Positions 1 to 9,783 of a DNA stretch of 64,000 nt are shown here, one piece after another. The DNA lies in the NCBI GenBank assembly GCA_029449245.1, contig JANATF010000001.1, positions 2,108,001 to 2,172,000 of the forward strand, written 5' to 3'. A program made the translations under genes and the position numbers. Below the pieces are notes generated by a model that worked only from the letters and a program-made list of their open reading frames with translations, was not told where the DNA came from and made no database searches. Within the stretch, counting starts at the first letter, position 1. Each line of letters starts with the position of its first letter. Source of the DNA: Mortierella alpina (Eukaryota; Mortierellomycota; Mortierellomycetes; Mortierellales; Mortierellaceae).

Positions 1-3000
1 CTAGGGGCCGCAAATGCACCAGAGATTTGAACAGATGGTGGCACTGATGCATGCGCGAGGCTTTGAGGTGTCGCCAGGGTCACATGGCAGTTGTCGCATA
101 GGCAATTACAAAATATGTGGCATCTACATGTCAGTTGCTGACTGCAGGGACAGCTTCGAGCGCGCGCCTTCCGACACTTCTGGCAGGGACATAAGCACTT
201 GCTATCTTGATGTATGGCAGAGCTGCAGAAGCATTCGTATGATGCTTGGGCGTTCTTGTATTGGACCTCGACCTCGGCATCCCATAGGATTTGCGACTTC
301 GCATACGTGGCCCATTGGTTCGCGCGTTGTGGATTGAACCCTCGTGCGATCCCCGTCGTCACTAGTTCTTCCGGAATAGTGCGCGTCGTGTCACCTTGGC
401 GCATGGTCGTCCGGAATCCCTCGCAGAAGTCCTGAGCGGTCCTGACATGAGCCAGAACGTTTTTGTTCCAAGCCCCCTTGGCCTGGTCGAACCAGAGATC
501 AGGCACAAGTACAGGTGGAGAAAGTGCATGTGCAGGTTGCGGTGGGTACTGAGTCTGCCATGCTATCGCCATCGGAGAGGAAGCCTGGATGTCAAAGTTC
601 AGGGGGTCCCAAAGAATACTCGCGATCTGACCACCGTTCTGGATAAGGATAGTACTGAGCGTCGGCAGATGTTTCTTGTGGCGAACCAATCGGTCCACCA
701 TAGTCGTAACAACCAAAACGTTTCCGCCCAGGTTTGCAATGATTTCGGTAACGTCTTGCATGATGTCGTCTCCATATGCAGAGCGGTCCGATAACTCGTG
801 ATAGCTGAGTTTGTTCTTGTGGACCAACCCCAAAACCTGACGCAGGAACTCCCTTTGTCGCTTTGTACTAGGGTTGCCTGCCGCATCCTCAGCGGTACTA
901 GAGCCGGCCGGCATGAATTTAGGACTCGTACGAGCCAAGGCAACAACATGCTTGAACTGGGAGCAAAGATTTGCCATGCTATTTTGAAGTTGAATTAATT
1001 CAGGGGCGGCAATTACGGAGGCACCCTGGTGCTGCAGAGAGTTGAGGATCCGAGTCATAAAATTGATTGCGCGGGAGTACAGTGCCCTGACAAAAGTATA
1101 CGCGGACTCCTTTTTCTGCACATAAGAAATCATATGGGAGAGCCGTTTTTTTACACCTCTCTACTGCACTTGACATATACCAAGGTTGAGAACGGACTTA
1201 GAAATGGGGACTGGGTGCTTAGACAAAAAAAAGTCAGGAACAAAAACTGAATGGAGAGAGCTCATTTACTTTCAGGGTGCCATGCCAAAGTGTTGATTTC
1301 ACTTAGAACAAATTCTCACCTCCCATCCCCTAATTGTGGTGGCATGAGAGGATGAACATATAGAAGACCAAAAAGGAGGGCGCGAATACTTTTGTCTGGG
1401 CACTGTACATTCCATGTTGTACAGCCACCTCTCTCGTGAGGTCCAACTGTTCCCGGATCGCCTTGGTCTCCGCGGGCGTACTTACACACACCCAGGTGCC
1501 TACCCTACTAGCGGCACCCAAGGTCCACCACATGGACCCTGTTTTGGCCATGGACTGCGTTATGGTAGACACCTCCTCCGATCTGCGGGTCACCCGGTCA
1601 GGATTAACACTCAGCAGTAGGAGCCGCTCCTCTGTGCTGAATAGCGACTGCGGCAGCCTGCGGCAGGACCAGGGATGTTGCGACGAGCTGCAATACTCAA
1701 TCGCAATAATGAGTTTTCTGACTTGTCCCGTCAAACTTTCAAAATCGTTCATCCGGTGAAGGAGTTCCACGAACTGGCGCTCACAAGTCGTACCAGCATC
1801 CTCCTGAATGGCTGTAGATATACGAATGTGGAAAATGCAGAGAGTGAAGGGTACAATCCGGTGGGATGCCATGGTAGGGATGGGTCGCGCTACTGAACCA
1901 CTGCTTGGACCGGTGCTAACTTTCTTCGACATAAAAGCGCGATATGCAGCGGATACTCGTGGTCGTATGATATGATCGCCAACCCACGCGTTGAGCTGAC
2001 CGTCCATTCTAAATAGGCCAGTAGAAATACCCAACCCTTTGTACGACAGAGGCTCGGTGTAGAAACGGACGCTGAGAGCTTGCAAAGATGGGATTGATTG
2101 CAGGGCAGATCGGACCCCAGCGTCTGGAGGATGCGAAAGCATAGAAAAATTAATAAGCTAGCTGGTGCATGGGGAATCGCATATCGGCACTCCATGCTAC
2201 AACGCGCCGTAGTATTCTCACTTACCAGTTGGTTTGCTGGAGAAGGTCATCAAAATTCCCCCATGCTGCTTTGCGAAAGCCTGAGTAATTGCAACCATGT
2301 GCACGAGGGAGCCCGAAGTGCCAGGAGGGGTCAATGACCAACAACGTTCATTCGTTCCAGGGATGAGTTGGAGTCGAGGGTTGGTAAAAACCAAGGTTAC
2401 AAAGAGATCGCGACGCGCCATCTCAAATTCGACAAATGCACGCTGGGCTGGGTCACGTCCGACCGACGACGGATCTAGTTGAAGCCTTTGCATGTTTGCA
2501 AGTACAGGAATTTTGAAGGGGAAAGGAGTCTGCGACAGGGCACCAACGACACTCTGCCCCCAAGGGCTACTCCAAGTAAAGCCAGTGAATGAGAGGGGCC
2601 ACTGTTGTGTGTGGGCAGAGTTGGCTAGCAAGTCCAGCAAGACATCTCGCATCTGGTCGGGAGTGAGCAATAGGCTGCATCCCAAGAACAAGATCAAGGT
2701 CTCTAGGAATGCAGCAGAGACTGGTGTGATGGCTGTTGCTGATGGTGCTGTTGCTGTTGCTGTCGAACTGCTTGCTGGTGCAGGGCCAGTTCTCAGGAGA
2801 AATGCTTGGGAGCTGTCGAGACTAGCCAAGGGTATCGCATTCTGGGCCGATATAACACCGCTTTGTGCCATGCGATCCCTTCTAGTTTGCTGCCAGTGCG
2901 CGTGTTGATTGAGTGACAGCGGCATGGCAAAGGCGATCGAAGAGTTGTCGGGATATACAACGTCGTAGGGAGTGGCCTCCAGCTTAGCCTTACAAGCACT

Positions 3001-3141
3001 GAGATCGTTTACGTCGAGGAAAACATGGATAGTTGGTCCAAGGATGATGTTGGCACATTGGTACCCAGTGTGGAGTTCAAGACTGATGGCACCAAAAACA
3101 TGGTTCAATGCAGAGATGAGTACAGTATTTTTGCAGGACAT
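1..3141 (-). CDS. Unknown protein with Cys-rich tail, split by a MITE; partial
   Basis: Exons 3141-2226, 2123-1390 and 1115 to the window edge. The phases agree: CCAACTG|GTAAGT joins CCTCCAG|ACGCTGG in phase 1. The start is the first in-frame ATG (MSCKNTV), about 100 bp downstream of a TATATATA at 3244-3251; no in-frame ATG lies further upstream in the open frame. I recognise no domain. The first part holds a Ser/Ala/Thr-rich stretch. The visible C-terminal part has about 20 cysteines in 55 residues (ECFCSS..., CLCPCQKC, CRCHIFCNCLC), which suggests metal binding. The frame is open to position 1, so the end is missing. A TA-flanked inverted-repeat element (1080-1405) sits in the coding frame. 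Removing it and one TA gives an uninterrupted reading (VQHGMY then SRAINF). Splicing AAA|GTATTC to GTGCAG|AAA also keeps frame and adds 18 codons. Confidence 0.6.
1078..1407. mobile_element. 326-bp Tc1/mariner-type MITE inside a coding frame
   Basis: The element spans 1080-1405 and is flanked by TA at 1078-1079 and 1406-1407. Its first 36 bp (CAGTGCCCTGACAAAAG...) match the reverse complement of its last 36 bp (CAGTGCCCAGACAAAAG...) with four differences. It encodes no transposase. TA duplication and CAGTG-type termini are typical of Tc1/mariner non-autonomous elements. On the minus strand a usable splice donor (GTATTC) lies in one TIR and an acceptor (GTGCAG) at the inner edge of the other, so most of the insertion could be removed as an intron. 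Confidence 0.8.
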
Positions 3142-4036
3142 GGCGCGCAAAGTGCAGAGTGTGTGCAGTATTATCTGGTGATAGTTCTGAAAGAGGTGAA
3201 GTGCCGAGGGAAGCCAAGTGGGGGTTGATGATGGAGGGCAAGCTATATATATTGAAGGCGACAGACTTTGTCCATCATCCACAAGAAAGGCGATCGAACT
3301 AAATAATCAGTCATATATGCATCAGCTCATCCCGCAACAGTCATGAGTACCACTCTTTTTCCTATTTGTGAGAAACTCTCATTCTTTGAGCATCGTGTTC
3401 CACAGCTTTTGTGAGAGCCGTGAGTGCTTGATGGCCTGTTGGTGAAAACCCTTGCTGGATCATTCCAAGGATGCATGTTCTTTGATCAGAAATCTTTTGA
3501 GGGCGTGCCACATATTTTTGAGGACTTGTCACATCTTTGAGAGGACTCTGCTTTTATGAGAGGATTTTATTGTTGCCACATCTTGTGTGAGGATCTCCTT
3601 TGTGCTACTCGACTTCGTCTACCATTTGCGTTACTTGTTTTTTTGGGCGAAGACCTTTCACGTTTTCGCGAGAGGGGCTAAGCCGCTGGTGAAGGCACCA
3701 TCGCGTGGTCCGTTGCCACACGGTACCAATGTATACCTCATATTTTATGACCTGCATCGTGCCGACCTTCACGCCATCCACCATGTCACTGCCCACTCTC
3801 ACGCCATTCACTGTCTTACTGATTCCACACCTCTTTGTTTCACTTATTCTTTAATCTATCTAGCAAGAGAGCAAGTTCATTGGGGTGATCGATGAAGTTG
3901 TTCCGTCCGTTGAGTGGTGTCGATCCTAGGCACACATCTGCACTCTCCAAGTAGCCAAGTAGCAAGTAGAAGGAGGAAATGAGACTTACCGAATGTATTG
4001 ATCATAGAAAATCGCCACGGAGTGCGCTGCCTGAGG

Positions 4037-4067
<31 letters not shown>

Positions 4068-4078
4068 ACTTGTTCCTG
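3142..4078. other. Non-coding flank left of the TIR element
   Basis: I see no credible gene. TATATATA at 3244-3251 probably serves the minus-strand gene that starts at 3141. Degenerate repeats with a core like TTTGAGAGGACT recur between about 3500 and 3600. A run of 29 A lies at 4037-4065, fourteen bases before the candidate target-site duplication of the element. Confidence 0.5.
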
Positions 4079-4089
4079 CCATTTTCCTC
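4079..4089. repeat. Candidate 11-bp target-site duplication, left copy
   Basis: CCATTTTCCTC here is repeated exactly at 15109-15119, just outside the opposite TIR. MULE elements usually duplicate 8-11 bp. The weak point is that the conserved TIR core starts 14 bp inside this site on the left and 18 bp inside on the right, and the sequence is pyrimidine-rich. Confidence 0.45.
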
Positions 4090-4103
4090 GAACTATAATA
4101 AAA

Positions 4104-4245
4104 ACACGCCCCCGTGTACACCTACTTTTCACGCCCCCCGTGTATTTATCAAAAACATAGGGCAAAAAATATTTTCACGCTCCCGTGAACCCATACTCTC
4201 ACGTCCCCCGTGTAACATCGTCAAAATGAAAAACTCACGGCCCCT
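4104..4245 (+). repeat. Left terminal inverted repeat with palindromic units
   Basis: Units of the form CACG-C(3-6)-CGTG occur at 4104-4117, 4130-4142, 4176-4187 and 4200-4212, with a half unit (CTCACGGCCC) near 4234. The order matches the reverse complement of 15090-14941. Spacing diverges only in the middle, where the right arm has different filler. The regular dyads look like multiple binding sites for a dimeric protein, presumably the transposase. Confidence 0.85.
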
Positions 4246-4266
4246 CTCTATATAACTCTTCTTTCT

Positions 4267-4835
4267 TCACCAGTAAAGGTACCAGGATTTTCTTTTCAAG
4301 GCGCCCTGAACCACCCACACGCGTTTTTGTAGCACATTTGAACTACAACGAACGCGATTAGGCTGATCTTTGTATGCCGAGTGGATATTGGCAACTCTTG
4401 ACGCGATGCGACCTATGGTCTTGAGAGTGCCTTTGAGTGACTGATAGGAGCTAGGAGATGCTGTAGTCTCCTTCAACGGGACGGGTAATAAGGATTCCAC
4501 CATGGGCTTCATCCATCGCAGTGCCAACTACAACATGAGAACCAATACACCACTATTATGCATGCATACACACATCCGCGTACCTGGTTCAAGTTGAACC
4601 CCGTCTGCACCGCGTCCCTTCCTGAGGTAAGATTTTCTACCTTGCTCTGATAGCTTAGCGACCTAAGTGCTAGGAGCCATACGAGGTTGGGATCTATGAG
4701 GCTAGGGTGAGAATAGGCTGATGACACTTCAAATGGCTGCTGAGCAGTTTCTACTGCTGAATCAATGCATCCATACTCCTGCTCCACATATTGACAATAA
4801 CTCCTGTGCACCATGCACAGGTACCACGACACCAT
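4267..4835 (-). CDS. Small unknown protein encoded next to the left TIR
   Basis: Two exons, 4835-4584 and 4527-4267, joined in phase 0 (CAG|GTACGC ... TTGTAG|TTG), giving about 170 residues. The start is an ATG in a good context (AAAAGAATGG), 99 bp downstream of the transposase stop codon. The first half is rich in aromatic and Cys residues near the N-terminus (MVSWYLCMVHRSYCQY). The second half is basic and includes Ser/Thr-rich and Arg/Lys-rich segments. I recognise no domain and see no signal peptide. Because it lies inside the TIRs and in the same orientation as the transposase, it may be an accessory gene of the element. It could also be a chance pair of open frames; codon statistics alone would not settle a protein this short. 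Confidence 0.45.
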
Positions 4836-4933
4836 TCTTTTTTCCTTTCATTTGCTACGTTGTATAACAAGACAGTAATATTTTTCGCCTTTCTCTACCT
4901 CATCATTCGTCACCCACCCTCGCCCTCACATCC

Positions 4934-7900
4934 TCATTGAGCACCCTTGTCCTTTTTCTTGCTTGTGAACTTCTCGTAGGCGGCTTTCTTGCGAGATGAT
5001 CGTGGGCGACCGACTTTTTTTCCCACCAAAGGATCCTTAATCTCATCGGCGTCCTCGAGAGGGCCTTCAGACGAAGCTAGCCTCTTTTGTCGCCTATGTA
5101 ACACTCCCTCGATTGAATCCATAATATCAAGACGCGTGGCGGAGTCCTGGTCATCTTGAGCCAAGGAGATGGCCGACTTGGCCACCCCCATCAACTCACC
5201 ATACTGTCTCTTCTTTCGCGCCTCAATTTTACCAGGCTTAGGGATAGCCGACTCCTCCGAGATCATTTTGCGCACATCCTCCAAGTAGGACACGCTCGGC
5301 CGCTGTTCAGGCTGCAAGTCGACGTTATGGCAGTTGGCAACAAGGAAGGCTTGCTTGCCCATAAATTTGTCGATATTGTCCACGGCCAGCGCCTCATCCT
5401 TGAACCACCGAGTACGGACGAGCTTCAGATGGAACTTGCAACTCTCGTACTCCTGCATCAGGTAAAAAAAGTGTTTGCACACCAGTCCTGAATTCTGAAG
5501 CAGAAGGCAGCTACAAAAGTATGAGTGATCAGCAAGCAGGATCACATACTCAATCTTCCGACGATTCACTCGGTCCACGACGCAATACACTGCATGAACC
5601 TCCGCTGGATCTAGCCTTCCTAGCAGCCTCTCAAGCGAGGACCTCCTAAGGTCGGTGGCATCCTCAACCTATTAAAAAAGAAAAGTTATCTGTGAGACGT
5701 TTCCAACGCGAACATGTCATTGCATATTTAAATATACTAATAGCCTCACCTCCTTGCTGGTGTCACTGCCCTGTTTCGCTTCACCAAGATTGGATATTGA
5801 GTGCGTGAGCATGAAAGCCCAATCCATCTCTTTGATCATCCTCTCCCTCGCATGGCTGCTCAGGACCTCTTTGAATAGATCAAGAACATCTTTGAACATT
5901 GTTCTTGTAGCGCCCATACTCCTCCACGACGCCATCTCCGCTCTCATCTTCTTCCCCTCTGCGTCCTTGGTGAACTTGGTGCGAAAATACTCCCTCACTG
6001 ATACATCCACTGTTGCGGCTACGACGCTCTTCAGGGTGGCACTGTTGTCCACAGGCATCATCTTCACAAGATGATGGGTTTTCTCAACGCGTTGGGTTGA
6101 TTGGATCCCTGCAGTAAACTGCGTTCTAACCCAAGGCCATCCCCATTGGTGTCGGTCATCATACAGGCGTCGGAGATATCGGTCAATTACCCCACCGTCA
6201 TCGCCAAATTGCTCGCACAACGCGCTCCACCTTGAATCAAATTCGGATGGCGTCAAAGAACGAGAGGTCTCAATGAATGAACTCTCGAAGCCCTTCCAAG
6301 TGTCCTTCAACGGAGAGTGTATGCGCAAATGTCGATTCTTGGATGCATGCCATATACAGTTAAGTATGCGGGTCTGCGGGATAATGCTTGCACAGGCAGC
6401 ATCCATGGCTGGATCTTTGTCAATCATTACGGCTTCCGGGGCGATGTTTCCAGTTGCAAGAAGAAGCCGGCCCAGGACCCATTCATAGTCCCGGGTTGTT
6501 TCGCCTGCTGTCAAGGCGCAGGCAACGATTCTGGTCTTGAATTCCAAGTCGACTACTACGAAGCAATGTAGTGACATGTTGAATCGGTTTGTGGACGCCG
6601 TTGTGTCGTGGATCACCATGTCGCGGTACCGATTGTAAAGCGCTCTTTGCTCGACACTCATCCAGAAAAGGCCCCTGAGTCGGTCCTGCTGATCGACGGC
6701 GTGCCTGAAGAACAGGCGATGTGGGCCTTTTCTAGAGGCTGAGAGTTTCGAGAGATATATGGTCAACTGAGTAGCCTCATTCAGTTGGGTTGCTTTCTCA
6801 TCCTTTCGACAATGAGCCAGGAAATTGTTGAACTGGTGCATGTCCAGGACAACTCCGGGAAACTCTTGGGACAACCAGGATCGGATATCGCGGGTGATGA
6901 AGTTCATCTTGACGGCCTTCAGAATCAAGTCCTTCATCTCTTGAGTGAGCGGCGAGGTTCTAACAATCTCCTCATCCATTGGATGGTTGTGTTCCGCTAC
7001 AATGTTGATGATGTGCCATGCTGGGGATATGGCGACGGGACTTGATAACTTGATGCGATATTTACAGCCACACTTCTTAGAACCAGATCGCGCTCGTGGC
7101 TGAACTTCCTGCTCCTTTTTGGGAGGTCGCGGGACTCCCGACAGTTTGCACACTACCTCAACTAATGTTGCAAGAGTAAGTGTTGGTAAAAGATGTACTA
7201 CAAGAATATTCCATATCTCTCGCCGCGTCTTCTATCTATATTCTCTCGTTTGGAATGACGTACCATTTCGATTTCTTTTCGTGAGCTGGGAGCGGCCAGT
7301 ACTAACGCCAAAACCGATGTGACGAGCGTATGCCTTGATAGAACTCATTGCGGCTTCAAGATCCGGAAATTCGTCTTGGATTGCAGGAGTCGGTGGCAGG
7401 TCTGCGCATTAATAGAGCGCTGATGTTAATAGCTGCTAATATCCGATGTTCAATTGGTTGTACTCTACCGCATTACAGTACCTTCAACTTCGTCCTTGAC
7501 AACCTTATCGGATTCTTGAGTGATGTTGATAACCTCGTCCTCATCGTCACTGGGCCAATCGAGGTCGAGATTCTTGAGAGTCACCTTCGAGGAGGTAGCG
7601 TGATATATGTCTCTTCTCTTATCATCGTCGCTGGAACTGTAGTCGTCGCTAGAGCCATCGTCGTCGACTTTAGGATCTCGGGGCGCACGCTGAACTGAGG
7701 CATCACTATCGCTGTCGGAACTGAGAACGTGGATCTTGATAGGCGCATCCTCTGCCTTATGGTCGCGGCTGATCTTCTCGACCATTTCCTTTTTCCCGCC
7801 TTTGATGATGCGGTCAAATTTCCCGTCTTTCTTGCTAATCCGGCGAAGCTTCTCGGCCTTCATGTCCCTGAGTTGCTTGAGATGAGATAGATCAAGCGGC

Positions 7901-9209
7901 TTCGTCAACCAGTCGTCGTCGTACTTTACTTCGGGGGGATCGTGCTGGAGCACCGTCCAGCCAGGCGTTTTGGGCCCTGGCTTTATCCGATCACCTCTTT
8001 CAACCTCGTCGAGATCCGCAGCCATGCTATCAAGCCAATTTGCCATATTCTCCTCCGGGGTTATGATGAACGGATCATCTGGTACATGTGCTCTATATGC
8101 CTTCACGACATGGTCATCTTCCATCTATAAGCAGCGTATGCTGTCAGTATCTGTTGTGTATTAAGTGGCATTAAAGAAATGTACGGCAAAGTGCACCATA
8201 TAGCCGTATATACTTTCGTGTACGCCGTGAGTAGTCGTAGGTAACGGATGCGGGCGGACGCAGGACAGACCTCTCCCCATGAGAAATACTCATTGGCCGC
8301 CTGTTCAATGGCAATGGTTGCCATTACACCACATGACACGCCATCTTGCTGCTGTGGGACCTTGAACTTTTCGACGTTGGCGAGCGCCCCATCCCACCCC
8401 TCAGGGCCCGTTAGAGGCTTGAGCCAGTTTACAATGTCGCGGAGCTTCTCAAGCGGCACGGGGTACCTATTCACCTCAAGCGAGTCTCCGAAAGCGATCG
8501 TTCGCTTCTCAAGGTCGAAGCAAGCGGCTCCCCAGTGGTTGTGTTCCTCCATGTGAATCACTGCAAAGAGCCGCTTACTGCGGTGGACACGCTCCATGCC
8601 ATAGTCCCATCGATTGCCGTATAACAACCCGGTGGGAGGCAAGAAGAGGGACCCATCCTGTCCATAAATTCGTTGGAAAAACAACAGAATTGCAGTAATG
8701 ACTTCGTCATTGAGGAGCTCATCAGACCCGAGGGATAGGACAACGTGCATGCTGTTACCGCTGTCCAGCTGAAAGTCGGTACAGTAGATAGACAGCGCGA
8801 CACCGGGCTTATCGGTCATCTCTTGAAGAAACCAATCTGCGAACTTGGCGTCCATTTTGGCGACTATGGCCAAGATCCAAGACCTTAATCTTCGGATGCG
8901 CTCGGCAAAGTCTCTCGAGTTTTTGACCTTTAATTGAATGCGCGCACAAAAACAATGGTGTTAGTTCGTATGTGCATCTTTGTTTTTCACCTTGAGGCGC
9001 CGGGAAAAAACTTACCCTCATCATCATGCGGACAGCATCAGTGGTGAAAGATCCGTGTTCGGCGAAAACCACCAAGCAGTGATTCTCAGTGCACTGCACA
9101 TGATTAAGGTCAACAATGACTTTTTGGATAACGGCGAATGAAGGGAGTGTTTTGAGCTGGGGCACTGCCTCGGGACCAGCTGCTTGCTGAGGCTTAATCG
9201 GCACATCAT
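4934..9209 (-). CDS. Ulp1 protease fused to FAR1-MULE-SWIM transposase
   Basis: Six exons, all phases closing: (5' end unresolved)-9016, 8927-8214, 8124-7482, 7401-7264, 7161-5750, 5668-4934; about 1,280 residues visible. First comes a C48/Ulp1 cysteine protease with its catalytic His (HNHWGA), Asp (AFGDSL), Gln (PQQQDG) and Cys (SCGV). An acidic linker follows (SSDSDSD, DDDGSSDDYSSSDDD). Then a FAR1-type DNA-binding domain (SIKAYARHIGFG ... KCGCKYRI ... HNHP), a MULE DDE domain (HDTTAS; DKDPAMD; TQRVEKTHH supplying the third acidic residue), and a SWIM zinc finger (CSC ... CKHFFYLM) with a basic tail. Ulp1 accompanies some plant MULEs as a separate gene; here splicing puts it in the same polypeptide. 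No in-frame ATG is seen before 9209; an upstream exon with acceptor TATGAG|AAT is likely. All catalytic residues are intact, so the element may be active. Confidence 0.8.
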
Positions 9210-9783
9210 TCTCATAGATTGTGTATCAGAATTTGAAATTTTTGGACAGTGTCCGCTCACTTGTGTCCACCGCTCCCCTATGAATGAAATGATTTTTCGG
9301 CCCTCTCCCGACTTTTTATGTCCACCGTGTCCAGGGGTATGAAATGATAACCCAACCCAATATTCAATTAGACCCGTCTAGTCCGTGCCACATGGGAAGG
9401 ATATGCCAAGCTAAACCACGGATCGATTTGAATTCCTGCCATCCTCTGGGCTTTGTTCTCATCGCTCTCCATGCCCGCTCTCCATCATTTTTTTTCTTCT
9501 CTTTTTCTCCTCCCTCTTTTGATCTAGTCTTCATCGTGCCGGACTCTTCCAAGGTCCATCGCAGCCGCCGTTTCTAACTCGCCAATTGTCTTGCGCTTGG
9601 AGACCTTGTCCCTTGCGCAGGTGCGCCCCTACCCCTGACAGATCCGGACCATCCATCCTTCTCTTTTTCCTCGTTCTCCGTCTCATGGTCATCGCCATAT
9701 CCGTGAGGCATAAGCCAAATAAATAATGACAGGAGTTCACGACAGTCTTTTTTATTTGCAGCGTACTACGTTACAGGACAAAT
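9210..9783. other. Spacer between the transposase and recombinase genes
   Basis: Two 30-bp direct repeats start at 9264 and 9319 (TGTCCACCG ... ATGAAATGAT), preceded by the dyad GGACAGTGTCC near 9244. This should hold the promoter and missing 5' exon of the Ulp1-MULE gene. One candidate coding start lies near 9714 on the minus strand (MPHGYGDDHE, acidic), but I could not link it by phase. Confidence 0.4.

Noticed and set aside
4037-4065. 29-bp A-run as a retroposon tail
   Set aside because: No gene-derived sequence or duplication upstream of it; treated as a simple repeat.
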